From Aerococcus urinae (GTDB taxonomy: Bacteria; Bacillota; Bacilli; Lactobacillales; Aerococcaceae), in NCBI RefSeq assembly GCF_001543175.1, contig NZ_CP014161.1:682001-746000 (forward strand): a stretch of 64,000 bases of DNA, in the 5' to 3' direction. Made by a program: the position numbers and the translations under genes. This document shows, piece after piece, positions 42,274 through 56,852 of this stretch. Each line of letters starts with the position of its first letter. The stretch's first letter is position 1. The notes under the pieces were generated by a model. The model had not been told where the DNA came from, searched no databases, and saw only the letters and a list, made by a program, of their open reading frames with translations.

Positions 42274-44946
42274 ATGCCTGTTAAATATGCCGTGGTTGAT
42301 TTAGAGACTACCGGTACCAAATATAACCGTGGCGACCGCATTATTCAAATTGGGGTTGTTTTTTTAGAAGGGCAGAAAAAGATTGGTGAATTTAAAAGCA
42401 ACATCCAGCCACTCATCCCTGTTCCTAAAAATATTAGCGATTTAACTGGTATCCAGACTGAAGATTTACGGGATGCCCCCCTATTTGAAGACATTGCTCC
42501 AGACCTCTTTCAACAATTACAAGATTGTGTCTTTGTGGCCCACAACATTAATTTTGATTATAAATTTCTTAGTGCTTCCTTTGAAGGCGTAGGCTTACCG
42601 GCACTTGATCTAGAGGGGATCGATACAGTGGAATTAATCCGCGTCCTATATCCCCAGGCAGACAGCTATAAGCTAGGAGATTTTTCTCTTGACCATGGCA
42701 TTAATCTAGTGAAGGCCCATACTGCTATTGAAGACGCCCGGGCAACTGCTCAATTACTAGTCCAAGTCATGGATAAAGTGGCCAGCCTCCCTGAATCTTT
42801 ATATCAAGCAATGCAGCCCGGGTTAAAATTTTTCATACGCCAAACTGGAAAATATTTCAGCTATTGGTATAATCAGGCCCATTGTCAGAGAAATAAGGGC
42901 CTGATCCGTGGATCATTTACCCTTAATCCTGAAATTAATGTGGGTCTATACAGGCCGCTAGCTGGTACAGAAGAAGACCAAGATAGTGGTCATCTGAATA
43001 TCCAAGAGGATGTAATGAATTTCTTTGACCAAAATAGTGACCAATTTGCCTTTTTGAAAGCCAATTCGGGCCAAGGAAAAACCTATAACAGTATCTTAGG
43101 TCAATTACAAGTTGCTTCTAAGACTGGAAAACATTTAATCGTATCTTTTCCCAATAATGTCATGATCAGACAATGGCAAGAAGACCACCTGCAAGAATTG
43201 GTGAATCAATTGGGGCGAAGGATACAAGTGGCGGTCTTAAAAAGTAAGGACCATTATCTCGATTTAAACACCTTCCAAGTTTATATCAATTACCTGAAGG
43301 CTAAGGAAAATCATGTTTCTAAAAATGAAAGTATGTTTACCTTGTCCTTATTACTTTGGGTAAGTGAGACGCAAACAGGAGATTTAGCGGAATTAAATCA
43401 TGGCTTGAGACAATCTCCCCTCTGGGAACAGTGGGATAATCTGGCACTCTATCAGAATCATTATCATAGTGACCAGATGCCTATGCAGTGGAATTATTAC
43501 CAACACCAATTACACTTAGCCAAAAAGGCTGATATTATTTGGACCAACCACGCCTACTTAATTCGCCATAAAGAGGACTTAGTCGCTAATGGATTGTGGA
43601 CTAAGGCAAGCGACCTGATTATTGATGAGTGCCACCAGCTCCCACAAATTATCGAAAAAGATCTCGCTGTTCATCAGAATTTGGCAGATATCAATGATTA
43701 CTTAAACCAACAAGAGCATTTTTTTGGTCAGTTAACGGACAAGTATTATCTTGATACCAGTAACCGAGTAATTGAAGAAGTCCTATACACTTGGCAAGAC
43801 CAGCTGCAAAATGCTCTTAAAACCTTTGACCATGTCCTGGATGAATTATTGAATCATGACAGTCATGAAGCCGTTTATTTTTCTGGAACTGATCCTCGTT
43901 TATATAATACTTATTTACTTTTTGCCCAATTGTGGGAAGATCTCAAAGGGGTTCAAAGAGTCTATGGCACTAGTTTAGCGATGGCGCAAAAAGAAAAATT
44001 ATTAAAGCAAAATCACATACAAAAATGGCTACAAGCCTTGGGGTTGGGTCAAAAAATTATCGAAGATATTCAGAAACTGTTTACCAATAAGAATGATTAT
44101 TATTATATAATTAGCTATCCAGAAAATTATCCTCGAGTTAGCGCTTATCCTAAGGCGGTAGCAGACTTTATGAGTGAAATTTGGGAAAAGTGTCCGAGTC
44201 AGGTGCTATTCCTATCGGCTACAGTTAACTTGCCGGAAAGTCGACGGAGTCTGGAAAGCATGTATGGGGTAAAAAAATATCATCTCTATACTTATCCAAT
44301 TGATCAGACGATTTATGCCAATAAAGGCTTGTATATTCTTAGCGATTACCCCTCACTCCATGATTTATCGGAGACGGAATCGATCCACTATTTAGCAGAG
44401 ATTTTACAGGCGCTATTGATTAACGGGGATAAGAAAATTTATCTCATGCTCAATTCCAAACAGCTATTGGCTGCCTTAAATCATTTTATTCAAGAATCTT
44501 GGCCGGAAGAACTCATCGCTGTCACTTTTATTCAGGGGAAAAAATATGGCCACCAAGATGCCATCAGTCGCTATAATGATAGTCACCATGGCCTCCTGAT
44601 CGGATTGCAAGCCTTGACTGAGGGCCTGCATTTACCTACTCATAGTGACTATTACCTACTAGCGAGATTACCTTTTCGCTCGCCAGATGAAGTGAGGGAA
44701 CAAGCCCGTCGTGACTACTGGCAGGAGCGTAATCAGAGTTATTTCTACCAAGAATCCCTACCTCAAATGCTCTTACGCTTAAAGCAGAGTTTAGGACGTA
44801 TGCTGAGTGATCGATTCCCGGCCGCCTTTATTGTTTTAGATAAGCGGATCTTTTACAGTTCTTATAAGGATATGATTGATAAGGTGCTTGGAGATGAACT
44901 AAGAGTAGAAGAAGTCAGTTTAGACGCTATTCTCAAGTCTGACTAA
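42274..44946 (+). CDS. dinG: DinG-family helicase with N-terminal 3'-5' exonuclease
   Basis: This 890-residue fusion begins with a DEDD exonuclease domain (DLETTGT at residues 9-15, HNINFDYKF, HTAIEDARAT) and continues with an XPD/DinG-type superfamily 2 helicase (Walker A KANSGQGKTYNS near residue 265, DECHQLP as the DEAH box, and QSLGRMLSDRFPAAF near the end). The four-cysteine iron-sulfur site of E. coli DinG is not apparent, as in Gram-positive members. Staphylococcal DinG of this layout acts mainly as a nuclease on single-stranded ends. AGAAGGAGTG precedes the ATG. Complete. Confidence 0.92.
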   Translation: MPVKYAVVDLETTGTKYNRGDRIIQIGVVFLEGQKKIGEFKSNIQPLIPVPKNISDLTGIQTEDLRDAPLFEDIAPDLFQQLQDCVFVAHNINFDYKFLSASFEGVGLPALDLEGIDTVELIRVLYPQADSYKLGDFSLDHGINLVKAHTAIEDARATAQLLVQVMDKVASLPESLYQAMQPGLKFFIRQTGKYFSYWYNQAHCQRNKGLIRGSFTLNPEINVGLYRPLAGTEEDQDSGHLNIQEDVMNFFDQNSDQFAFLKANSGQGKTYNSILGQLQVASKTGKHLIVSFPNNVMIRQWQEDHLQELVNQLGRRIQVAVLKSKDHYLDLNTFQVYINYLKAKENHVSKNESMFTLSLLLWVSETQTGDLAELNHGLRQSPLWEQWDNLALYQNHYHSDQMPMQWNYYQHQLHLAKKADIIWTNHAYLIRHKEDLVANGLWTKASDLIIDECHQLPQIIEKDLAVHQNLADINDYLNQQEHFFGQLTDKYYLDTSNRVIEEVLYTWQDQLQNALKTFDHVLDELLNHDSHEAVYFSGTDPRLYNTYLLFAQLWEDLKGVQRVYGTSLAMAQKEKLLKQNHIQKWLQALGLGQKIIEDIQKLFTNKNDYYYIISYPENYPRVSAYPKAVADFMSEIWEKCPSQVLFLSATVNLPESRRSLESMYGVKKYHLYTYPIDQTIYANKGLYILSDYPSLHDLSETESIHYLAEILQALLINGDKKIYLMLNSKQLLAALNHFIQESWPEELIAVTFIQGKKYGHQDAISRYNDSHHGLLIGLQALTEGLHLPTHSDYYLLARLPFRSPDEVREQARRDYWQERNQSYFYQESLPQMLLRLKQSLGRMLSDRFPAAFIVLDKRIFYSSYKDMIDKVLGDELRVEEVSLDAILKSD

Positions 44947-44957
44947 AGGAGAGACCT

Positions 44958-45434
44958 ATGACAAGAAGATTAGCAAATGCATTTCTTGTGTGTTTAATTA
45001 TTATTAATTTTGGCTTATTTACGATTTTCTTCAATTCACAAAAACCAATTATTCAAGAGGAAAAACAGTTAATGACTATGGCTCGGGAAGATATTGGTTT
45101 AAAAAATATGGGGAAATTTTATATTTTAAATAAGGATCATACGACTTATACCATCCAAGGCGAGAATGACCAAGGTGAGCCTATTTATTATGCCTATCAA
45201 CCGGAAACCGATAAAAAAATAACCGGTAAGGTGAATGAATTAGTCAATGAACAAGAAGCTAAATCATTGACCTTAAATAATGTGAATACCCAAGAGGTCA
45301 AAGAAGCTCGGATTGGAATTGAAGATGACCAATTGGTATGGGAAGTTTCCTTTATTAACCAAGATGGACACTTGGGCTATCATTACATTAATGCAGCGAG
45401 TGGTCATTGGTATGAAACCATAGATAAATTATAG
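44958..45434 (+). CDS. YpmB-like membrane-anchored protein (DUF5590)
   Basis: This 158-residue protein has an uncleaved N-terminal membrane anchor (residues 8-27, ANAFLVCLIIINFGLFTIFF) and an extracytoplasmic domain with PepSY/DUF5590 character (EARIGIEDDQLVWEVSFI, then HLGYHYINAASGHW). The family, YpmB in Bacillus, lies between dinG and aspB in many Firmicutes, exactly as here. Its role is unknown; PepSY domains often inhibit or regulate extracellular proteins. AAAGGAGAG precedes the ATG, and aspB starts 14 bases after the stop. Confidence 0.8.
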   Translation: MTRRLANAFLVCLIIINFGLFTIFFNSQKPIIQEEKQLMTMAREDIGLKNMGKFYILNKDHTTYTIQGENDQGEPIYYAYQPETDKKITGKVNELVNEQEAKSLTLNNVNTQEVKEARIGIEDDQLVWEVSFINQDGHLGYHYINAASGHWYETIDKL

Positions 45435-45447
45435 GAGGAAAGCTAGC

Positions 45448-46635
45448 ATGTTTTCGCAACGCGCTTTAGAATTAAAAGAATCAAGTACCCTTAAAGCCAG
45501 TGATCGAGCCAAACAATTAAAAGCTCAAGGCAAGGATATTATTAGTTTAACCTTAGGGGAACCGGATTTTCCCACTCCCCGTCCCATTGTGGATTATGCA
45601 AAAGCAGCATTAGACCAAGGAAAGGGTCATCATTATACGCCGGCTGGAGGCCTTTTAGAAGTTAGAGAAGCCATCGCTAACTTCCACCAAAAGAAGGATG
45701 GTGTTCCATATACGGCTGAGCAAGTTTTTATTGCTAACGGCAGCAAGTTAGTCCTTTATGATTTGTTTCAAATTCTTTTAGATCCAGGCGATGAAGTGAT
45801 TGTGCCAAGCCCTTATTGGGTGAGCTATGAAGAACAGATACGCCTAACTGGGGCCAAGGCAGTTTTAGCTCAAACTGATGCTGACAGTGATTTCCGCTTA
45901 ACGCCTGAAATTATTGACCAATACCTCACTCCAAAAACAAAGATTTTGCTGATTAATTCGCCGGCTAATCCGACCGGAACGGTTTTAAGTAAGGAAGAGT
46001 TAGCGGCTATTGCTGACTACTGTTTGAAGCACAATCTATTGATGATTGCTGATGAAATTTATAGCCAGTTAGTTTATAACGGCAACCAGTTTTACTCTCT
46101 TGCTGCTATAAGCCCAGAGGCTCGTGCCAATACCATTGTGGTGAATGGTATGTCAAAGAGTTATGCGATGACAGGTTGGCGCTTAGGGTATTGTTTGGCT
46201 GATCAAAAGATTATAAAAATGCTCAACAAATTAGCGGGTCAAATCAGTGGTAATGCGGCTGGTGTGAGCCAATACGCGGCTTTAGGGGCCTTCAAGAGCG
46301 GTCCAGAATTGGTTGAATCCATGCGTTCAACCTATGAAGAGCGTCTAAATAAAGGTTATGAAGCCGTAATCAATTTACCAGGTTTTGAACTAGCTAATAA
46401 ACCCCAAGGGGCCTTTTATCTATTTCCAAAATGCCAGCAAGCTGCTTTAAGCTGTGGTTATGATAGTGTCGATGATTTTGTCATGGCGATTCTAGAAGAA
46501 GCCCACGTTGCCTTGGTAGCGGGTTCTGCCTTTGGAATGCCAGAACATGTACGGTTATCTTATGCGACTGACGAGAACTTATTCTTAGAGGCGATTGAGC
46601 GGATTAGTCGCTTTATGCAAGAAAAAATGAATTAA
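45448..46635 (+). CDS. aspB: Aspartate aminotransferase (class I, PLP-dependent)
   Basis: This fold-type I aminotransferase moves the amino group of aspartate to 2-oxoglutarate. The 395-residue protein has LTLGEPDFPTPRPIV near the N-terminus, INSPANPTGTV, the cofactor-binding DEIYSQLVY and the PLP lysine in NGMSKSYAMTGWRLGY (about residue 236), plus RLSYATDE with the substrate carboxylate-binding Arg. This is the Bacillus AspB sub-type (Ib). AGGAGG precedes the ATG. In Bacillus asnS lies between aspB and dnaD; it is missing here. Confidence 0.93.
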   Translation: MFSQRALELKESSTLKASDRAKQLKAQGKDIISLTLGEPDFPTPRPIVDYAKAALDQGKGHHYTPAGGLLEVREAIANFHQKKDGVPYTAEQVFIANGSKLVLYDLFQILLDPGDEVIVPSPYWVSYEEQIRLTGAKAVLAQTDADSDFRLTPEIIDQYLTPKTKILLINSPANPTGTVLSKEELAAIADYCLKHNLLMIADEIYSQLVYNGNQFYSLAAISPEARANTIVVNGMSKSYAMTGWRLGYCLADQKIIKMLNKLAGQISGNAAGVSQYAALGAFKSGPELVESMRSTYEERLNKGYEAVINLPGFELANKPQGAFYLFPKCQQAALSCGYDSVDDFVMAILEEAHVALVAGSAFGMPEHVRLSYATDENLFLEAIERISRFMQEKMN

Positions 46636-46649
46636 GAGGGTGGACTTTA

Positions 46650-47321
46650 GTGGTTGAAAGAAAACAATATACGGTTTTACAGACCAGCTTATTAGAAAAC
46701 TATCAAGCGCTCTCTTTGAGCAATGAGGAAGTGATGTTTCTCATTCATATTGTCAGCTTTCAGCAAATGCAAGACGATTTTCCACCGATTCAAGCCTTAC
46801 AAAAGCGTATGGGCTATAGCCAGGGTGAAACTTATGATATGATTCAGAATTTGATTGATAAAAAATTCTTATCAATTGAGAGCGAAGAAAGTGACCAGGG
46901 TCAGCAGATTGAATACTATAGCCTAGACTTGCTTTATCAAAAATTAGAGCGTTTATTTGAAGAAAACCATGCCAAAAAAGAAAAACAAGCGGAAGAGAAG
47001 GCTGAAGGATCGATCTTTCAAATTATTGAACAAGAATTTGGTCGTCCCTTATCGCCAATCGAATACCAGCAAGTGGCGGCTTGGTTTAGTGAAGACCACT
47101 ATGATGTGGTAACGGTAAAGGCAGCCATTAAAGAAGCGGTTTTGAATGGCGTATTAAATTTGCGCTACATTGACCGCATACTAATCAACTGGCAAAAGCA
47201 AAATAAAAGAGGTAATGTTGAAACTAGCTTGAATTACCGTAATGCCAAAATTCGTCAGCAAAATAATGACCTTCCTCCAGTCCCAATGACTAAAATTATT
47301 CACACACCTGATGATGAGTGA
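46650..47321 (+). CDS. dnaD: DNA replication protein DnaD
   Basis: DnaD works with DnaA and DnaB in loading the replicative helicase at origins and restarting forks. The 223-residue protein begins with GTG at 46650, after AAGAGGGTGG. It has an N-terminal winged-helix oligomerisation domain (DDFPPIQALQKRMGYSQGET) and the DnaD/DnaB2 C-terminal domain (FGRPLSPIEYQQVAAWF, then LRYIDRILINWQK), containing the conserved YIDRIL-W signature. A bidirectional terminator follows. nth, its usual partner in Bacillus, is absent here. Confidence 0.93.
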   Translation: MVERKQYTVLQTSLLENYQALSLSNEEVMFLIHIVSFQQMQDDFPPIQALQKRMGYSQGETYDMIQNLIDKKFLSIESEESDQGQQIEYYSLDLLYQKLERLFEENHAKKEKQAEEKAEGSIFQIIEQEFGRPLSPIEYQQVAAWFSEDHYDVVTVKAAIKEAVLNGVLNLRYIDRILINWQKQNKRGNVETSLNYRNAKIRQQNNDLPPVPMTKIIHTPDDE

Positions 47322-47352
47322 TGGCGTTGAGAATGATCAACTATAACATAAG

Positions 47353-47383
47353 AAAACCGCAGGCAATTATTAGCTGCGGTTTT
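47353..47383. terminator. Bidirectional terminator between dnaD and the FNR gene
   Basis: AAAACCGCAG (47353-47362) pairs perfectly with CTGCGGTTTT (47374-47383). Confidence 0.88.
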
Positions 47384-47394
47384 GTTTATGGATT

Positions 47395-48399
47395 TTATTT
47401 TTTAAAGTAAGTGGTGCTATGAAGTGGGGCTAGCTTTTCCTCGGGGTAGAGGTAGTGAGTGATGGCGTTGATGGCTGTTGGGGCCTCACCGAAGCCACTA
47501 GCGATTAGCTGGGTTTTACCTGTATAAGTACAAATATCACCAATGGCATAGACCCCTGCCAGGCTCGTTTGCATGTGTTCATTAACAGGAATACGTTGGC
47601 CGAGAGACTCGATAGGCCATGATTTAAAGGCATTGATGTTTGCTTGAAAACCATAAGAAGAAATAATACTGTCTAGCTGGAGAACAATGCTTTCCTGGCT
47701 ACGACTTTTGCCTAAAAGGAGTTCTACCTGCTGGCCCCCCTCGAGGGAACGGATGGCTTTAGCTTGGTAGGGAGTGAGGATTTCAACATTGCTTTTTGCT
47801 TTCAACTGGGCTTGGCTAAATTCATGGCCACGAAATTTATCTCGGCGGTGGACCAGATAAAGCTTCTTGGCATACTGGCTAACTAATAGAGCGTTATCTA
47901 AAGCCGTGTCGCCTCCCCCTAAAATAGCGACTACTTGACCTTGAAAATTTTGAGCCTGGTTAACGGTGTAAAATAACTTGTCCCCTTCAAATTCAGCTTC
48001 ATTTTTAATATTTGCCGAACGTGGTCTAAAAGCGCCACCCCCAGCGGCAATTAAGACAGCTCGGCTATAAAAGCATGCCTTTTGACTTCTTAAGGAAAAA
48101 TAATCCCCTTCATCATTGATTTCAGTGATGTCATGGTTAAAGTGAAAGCTAGTGGTCGAAGCAAAGGGTTTCACTTGTTCCATCAGCGCTTGACTGAGTT
48201 CCTTACCGGTAATTTGCGGAAGGGCCCCAATATCAAAAATCGCCTTGTCTGGATACAAGGCGTGGGGCTGTCCGCCAACTTGAGCAAGACTATCAATAAT
48301 TTGTACAGAAAGCTGACGCATTCCTGCATAAAAGGCGGCGAATAAACCACTGGGTCCAGCGCCAATAATAGTTAAATCTTTGATGTTTTTTTCTGTCAT
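47395..48399 (-). CDS. Ferredoxin/flavodoxin-NADP reductase (YumC type)
   Basis: This 334-residue flavoprotein resembles thioredoxin reductase in fold but lacks the CxxC redox pair, the mark of YumC-type ferredoxin-NADP reductases. It has the FAD site IIGAGPSGLFAAFYAG, the NADP site ILGGGDTALDNALL and VYAIGDICTYTGKTQLIASG near the C-terminus. It would pass electrons between NADPH and ferredoxin, flavodoxin or NrdI-like proteins. The start is uncertain: ATG at 48399 overlaps the preceding stop (TAATG), while an in-frame ATG at 48411 is also possible. It is coupled to the PAP2-like gene. Confidence 0.9.
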   Translation of the reverse strand: MTEKNIKDLTIIGAGPSGLFAAFYAGMRQLSVQIIDSLAQVGGQPHALYPDKAIFDIGALPQITGKELSQALMEQVKPFASTTSFHFNHDITEINDEGDYFSLRSQKACFYSRAVLIAAGGGAFRPRSANIKNEAEFEGDKLFYTVNQAQNFQGQVVAILGGGDTALDNALLVSQYAKKLYLVHRRDKFRGHEFSQAQLKAKSNVEILTPYQAKAIRSLEGGQQVELLLGKSRSQESIVLQLDSIISSYGFQANINAFKSWPIESLGQRIPVNEHMQTSLAGVYAIGDICTYTGKTQLIASGFGEAPTAINAITHYLYPEEKLAPLHSTTYFKK

Positions 48400-48902
48400 T
48401 AAATCATCCAATCAAAATAAAAAAAGATAAAGCGAATAAAAAAGGCAACACCGACCCCAGCGACAAAGCCCCCAAAGACTTCCGAAGGTTTATGCCCAAG
48501 ATAATCATCGATAACCATATTTTGGTCATCAATCTGATCTAACTTCTCATTGATTTGACCATCCTCTTCACTAACATAGTGTTCGCGTAATACGGCCAAT
48601 AACTCTCTAATCAGAATGCCTTGTTCACCACTTTGTCTTCTTACCCCCATGGCGTCGAACATAACGATCAGCCCATAGGCCGTTGCTATGGCAACGTAGG
48701 GAGACAAAAAGCCTTCTTGAAGGATGAGGGAAGTGATTAAGGCGGTTACCGCGGCGGTATGTGAACTGGGCATGCCACCGGTCGTATGGATAATAGAAAG
48801 TTTGGTTTCCTTTTTTCCCATAAAGAGATAGGCAATCGGGTATTTAATTATTTGGGTGAAAATAATTGCTACAATCGTGGCAGTTAAGGGGAAATTTTTC
48901 AC
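48399..48902 (-). CDS. Divergent PAP2-family membrane protein (YuiD type)
   Basis: This 167-residue membrane protein has the divergent PAP2/acid phosphatase signature TGGMPSSHTAAVTALITS (about residues 41-58) and several hydrophobic segments: the N-terminus, residues 50-95 and the C-terminal VAGVGVAFFIRFIFFYF. Members may dephosphorylate lipid pyrophosphates, but the substrate of this sub-family is not known. GAGGAAAC precedes the ATG. Its stop overlaps the start of the reductase gene, so the two form a leftward operon. Confidence 0.87.
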   Translation of the reverse strand: MKNFPLTATIVAIIFTQIIKYPIAYLFMGKKETKLSIIHTTGGMPSSHTAAVTALITSLILQEGFLSPYVAIATAYGLIVMFDAMGVRRQSGEQGILIRELLAVLREHYVSEEDGQINEKLDQIDDQNMVIDDYLGHKPSEVFGGFVAGVGVAFFIRFIFFYFDWMI

Positions 48903-49056
48903 TGGAATGTTTCCTCTCTAATATTAACTAGTGTAATCTTATCATGAATTAGGAGGCTAGAAAAGTTTTTTAGGATCCTGAGAAAGTTTGCTGCTATTGA
49001 AAGTCTTCTATACAAAAATTTGCGATCTTGGTACAATTAAACTAAGGAGGTAAATA

Positions 49057-49650
49057 ATGAACTATCTACAACTGGAAAGCAATGATCAGAATCCTACTGC
49101 AACAATTAAAACCACTTTAGGGGATATTACCCTCATTTTATACCCTCAGGTAGCGCCCAAGACAGTGAAAAACTTTATTGAACTGAGTCAATCTGGGTAT
49201 TATGACGGGGTTATTTTCCACCGGGTCATTCCAAACTTTATGATTCAGGGTGGCGACCCAACCGGAACGGGTAGAGGGGGAGAAAGTATCTACGGCAGTG
49301 CATTTGAAGATGAGTTTTCTAATCAAGTCTTCAACTTTAACGGAGCTCTCTCCATGGCTAACGCTGGGCCAAATACCAATGGCTCGCAATTCTTTATCGT
49401 CTCTGCTCAAGAAGTGCCCCAAGCCATGTTAGACCAGATGAAGGCACTCTCTTGGCCTGAAGAGGTTATTGAGAACTATGCACAAAAGGGTGGAACCCCT
49501 TGGCTCGATCACAAACATACGGTATTTGGTCAAGTAGTCGATGGGATGGATGTTGTCTATCAGATCGAAGCAGTCGAGCGAGACAGCCATGATAAACCCT
49601 TAGAAGACGTCTCAATTGTTACGATTGATATTGAAGGCCTTGATCAGTAA
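49057..49650 (+). CDS. Peptidyl-prolyl cis-trans isomerase (cyclophilin type)
   Basis: This 197-residue cytoplasmic cyclophilin speeds up proline isomerisation in folding proteins. Motifs are [19 protein letters not shown] with the catalytic Arg, [20 protein letters not shown] and [14 protein letters not shown]. There is an insertion of about 30 residues between the last two ([19 protein letters not shown]), seen in many Lactobacillales homologues. No signal peptide is present. CTAAGGAGG precedes the ATG. The stop overlaps the ATG of the next gene by one base. Confidence 0.95.
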   Translation: MNYLQLESNDQNPTATIKTTLGDITLILYPQVAPKTVKNFIELSQSGYYDGVIFHRVIPNFMIQGGDPTGTGRGGESIYGSAFEDEFSNQVFNFNGALSMANAGPNTNGSQFFIVSAQEVPQAMLDQMKALSWPEEVIENYAQKGGTPWLDHKHTVFGQVVDGMDVVYQIEAVERDSHDKPLEDVSIVTIDIEGLDQ

Positions 49651-50060
49651 TGGAGCGTCAAGAAAACTATCGGATTGGCGATATTCTTAATGGAACAGTG
49701 ACTGGCATTCAATCCTATGGTTTATTCATTAAATTGGACTCTCATTGTCATGGCTTGGTTCATATTTCTGAAGTTGACCATGGCTATGTCACCAATCTCG
49801 AAGAACGTTTTTCGATTGGTGACCAGGTCAAAGTAAAAATCATCGATATCGATGAATACACCAAGAAAATCAGTTTATCGATTCGGGCCCTTAAAGCAAC
49901 CAACACCCCAAATTTTCCAGCGCGGATAAAGAAACCCAAGCGGCGTCACACACCACAAATAGGTTTTAAAACAATCAATAAAAAAATGCCTGAGTGGATT
50001 GAAAACTCGTTAGCGGATATTCGATCAGGTAAGATTAAAGATTATCGATTGGAGGAATAA
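49650..50060 (+). CDS. S1 RNA-binding domain protein (CvfD/YugI-like)
   Basis: This 136-residue protein has one N-terminal S1 domain (residues 8-75: [19 protein letters not shown], then [12 protein letters not shown] and KVKIIDID) and a basic C-terminal tail ([11 protein letters not shown]). It matches the general stress protein 13/CvfD family, which binds RNA or ribosomes and affects translation in streptococci. It is coupled to the cyclophilin gene and is followed after two bases by pgi. No catalytic motif. The function is known only in outline. Confidence 0.86.
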   Translation: MERQENYRIGDILNGTVTGIQSYGLFIKLDSHCHGLVHISEVDHGYVTNLEERFSIGDQVKVKIIDIDEYTKKISLSIRALKATNTPNFPARIKKPKRRHTPQIGFKTINKKMPEWIENSLADIRSGKIKDYRLEE

Positions 50061-50062
50061 CA

Positions 50063-51412
50063 TTGTCTACATTAACTTTTGATTATTCAAAAACACAACA
50101 TTTTATTCAAGAACATGAATTAGACTACCTACAACCCTTTGTGAGCGTAGCAGACAAAATGCTACGTGAAAAGACAGGACAAGGTGCTGATTTTACGGAT
50201 TGGGTAACTCTTCCAGCAGACTATGACAAAGAAGAATATGCCCGTCTAAAAGCAGCTGCCAAACGAATCCAGGCCGACTCAGATGTTTTAGTGGTTCTTG
50301 GTATTGGGGGCTCTTATTTAGGAGCTAAAGCAGCCATTGACTTTTTAAGTCATCAATTTATTAACTACTTCCCAGCTGATAAAAGAGACTATCCTCAAAT
50401 TTTATTTGCCGGTAACAGTTTAAGCTCAACTTACCTTAGCGAATTAATTGAAGTGATTGGTGACCGTGATTTCTCAGTCAATGTTATTAGTAAATCAGGA
50501 ACTACTACTGAAACAGCCATTGCCTTTAGAATCTTTAAGCAATTACTAGAAGATAAATATGGCAAAGAAGCTGCTAAACAACGGATTTATGCGACAACTG
50601 ATAAAGCAAAAGGTGCCTTACGAGAAGAAGCCGATAAAGAAGGCTATGAGACCTTTATTATTCCTGACGGGGTTGGGGGTCGTTTTACGGTTTTAACTCC
50701 CGTTGGTCTTTTACCAATTGCGGTGAGTGGTGCTGATACAGATGCCCTCCTTGAAGGGGCTAAGCAAGCCATGGAAGACCTATCAGACGCAGACTTAAAG
50801 AAAAATAGTGCCTATCAATATGCAGGCCTAAGAAACATTCTTCACCGTAAAGGTTATGACACAGAAATCTTAGTGAACTATGAACCCAAGATGCAATACT
50901 TTGCAGAGTGGTGGAAACAATTATTCGGTGAATCTGAAGGAAAAGACCAAAAAGGGATTTATCCATCTTCTGCTAACTTCTCTACCGACTTGCATTCGAT
51001 TGGGCAATCTATCCAAGACGGAAAACGGAACCTGATGGAAACTGTTATCAAAGTTGATACACCTGAAAGAAATATTGATATTCCTCGCTTAGACAGTGAC
51101 TTAGATGGACTTTCCTACCTAGAAGGCAAGGACTTGGATTATGTAAATACTAAGGCTTTTCAAGGAACCTTGTTAGCCCATACGGACGGTCGCGTACCTA
51201 ACTTTGTTATCCATATTGAAGAAATGGATGCTTATCATTTAGGTTACATGATTTACTTCTTTGAATTGACAGTAGGGATGAGTGGTTATCTCAACGGCGT
51301 TAATCCATTTAACCAACCTGGCGTAGAAGCATATAAGAAAAATATGTTTGCTTTACTCGGAAAACCAGGATTCGAGGATTTAGCGGATGAACTTAACCAA
51401 CGCTTAGATTAA
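50063..51412 (+). CDS. pgi: Glucose-6-phosphate isomerase
   Basis: Pgi interconverts glucose 6-phosphate and fructose 6-phosphate in glycolysis. The 449-residue protein starts with TTG at 50063, seven bases after TGGAGGA. It has [30 protein letters not shown] (phosphate-binding), [18 protein letters not shown], and catalytic Glu and His in the ESEG and LHSIGQ segments. This is the standard length for the Bacillus type. pfkA and pyk of the same pathway are elsewhere in the window (15349-18143). A hairpin with a T-run follows at 51481. Confidence 0.97.
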   Translation: MSTLTFDYSKTQHFIQEHELDYLQPFVSVADKMLREKTGQGADFTDWVTLPADYDKEEYARLKAAAKRIQADSDVLVVLGIGGSYLGAKAAIDFLSHQFINYFPADKRDYPQILFAGNSLSSTYLSELIEVIGDRDFSVNVISKSGTTTETAIAFRIFKQLLEDKYGKEAAKQRIYATTDKAKGALREEADKEGYETFIIPDGVGGRFTVLTPVGLLPIAVSGADTDALLEGAKQAMEDLSDADLKKNSAYQYAGLRNILHRKGYDTEILVNYEPKMQYFAEWWKQLFGESEGKDQKGIYPSSANFSTDLHSIGQSIQDGKRNLMETVIKVDTPERNIDIPRLDSDLDGLSYLEGKDLDYVNTKAFQGTLLAHTDGRVPNFVIHIEEMDAYHLGYMIYFFELTVGMSGYLNGVNPFNQPGVEAYKKNMFALLGKPGFEDLADELNQRLD

Positions 51413-51480
51413 TTTAAAACTAATAATCACTTTTATTAATTAAACTAATAGGCTATAAAAACTGAAAAATCAGGCTTTTA

Positions 51481-51516
51481 GAAGAGGAGTTTCATTAAGA
51501 AGCTTCTCTTTTTTTA
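51481..51516 (+). terminator. pgi terminator
   Basis: GAGGAG pairs with CTTCTC across a 13-base loop, followed by seven T residues. The stem is short but the T-run is strong. Confidence 0.6.
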
Positions 51517-51545
51517 TGTATTTCAAACTTTTTTGGAAAAATCTA

Positions 51546-51574
51546 TTGACTTTGATAGCAAAACATTATATTAT
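51546..51574 (+). promoter_or_regulatory. rRNA operon promoter P1
   Basis: TTGACT (51546-51551), 17 bases and TATTAT (51569-51574), about 320 bases before 16S. Confidence 0.65.
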
Positions 51575-51701
51575 ATTTCTTGTCGCTGATGAGCGGAGCA
51601 AAACACAGTTGTTAAATCTTCGCTCGTTCTCAAAGAACCAACAAAATTTATTTCTTCATTTTGAGAGAAAGTTCAACAAAAAAATAAATTTTAAAAAGTT
51701 C

Positions 51702-51731
51702 TTGACAAAGAGGTGACAGTTGCGGTATGAT
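51702..51731 (+). promoter_or_regulatory. rRNA operon promoter P2
   Basis: Consensus TTGACA (51702-51707), 18 bases and TATGAT (51726-51731). An inverted repeat (AAATTTATTT with AAATAAATTT) lies directly upstream at about 51646-51691. Confidence 0.75.
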
Positions 51732-51755
51732 ATTAAAGTCGCAACAAGCGATATA

Positions 51756-51782
51756 GACCTTTGAAAACTGAACAAAGAAGAC
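51756..51782 (+). other. Left arm of the 16S processing stem
   Basis: This 27-base stretch pairs with 53474-53500 (few mismatches), so the 16S precursor is looped out as an RNase III substrate. It also contains the TTGAAAACTGAAC leader sequence common in Firmicutes rRNA operons. Confidence 0.7.
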
Positions 51783-51895
51783 GAACCAAATGTGTAGGGC
51801 ATCAACATTTTGTTGATGAACCAACAATTTAAACAATAAGTCTAGACCAGACTATAACTAGTCAGCAAACAAATGAGCTATCAACGCTCATGATT

Positions 51896-53454
<1,559 letters not shown>

Positions 53455-53526
53455 ATTCGGAATGCATATTTGAGTCTTCTTTGTTTAGTTTTGAGAGGTC
53501 TATTCACATGGTTGATGGATTTAACC

Positions 53527-53600
<74 letters not shown>

Positions 53601-53634
53601 TTACATGTTTATTAAATGACCATAACTCATACCC

Positions 53635-53707
53635 GGGGGATTAGCTCAGCTGGGAGAGCGCCTGCTTTGCAAGCAGGAGGTCAGCGGTTCGATCCCGCTA
53701 TCCTCCA
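53635..53707 (+). tRNA. tRNA-Ala (TGC)
   Basis: Acceptor GGGGGAT pairs with ATCCTCC (one G-U); anticodon TGC in loop TTTGCAA. Spacer tRNA, identical to the copy at 57680. CCA is not encoded. Confidence 0.97.
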
Positions 53708-53873
53708 TTGCAACGGAAACGTTGCAGATTGTTCTTTGAAAACTGAATACTATCATAACATTCCGCATTTCTATTTTTTGCGAGATAGAAATGTCAATAA
53801 ACCAATTTTACCAAGCGTAAAAACCGAAAAAGAAAGAGTTTTAAAACTTTTCGCATCATACAACTTAACCGGT

Positions 53874-56775
<2,902 letters not shown>

Positions 56776-56852
56776 AAAGGATAAGGTTGTATGAAGGTTT
56801 AAGGAAGGCATGATAGATTCAGTTTTGAGCGAACAAGCTCAAAAAAATAAAT

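Noticed and set aside
51516-51716. 66-residue ORF between pgi and the rRNA operon
   Set aside because: It begins inside the pgi terminator T-run, overlaps both rRNA promoters and has a composition typical of AT-rich non-coding DNA.
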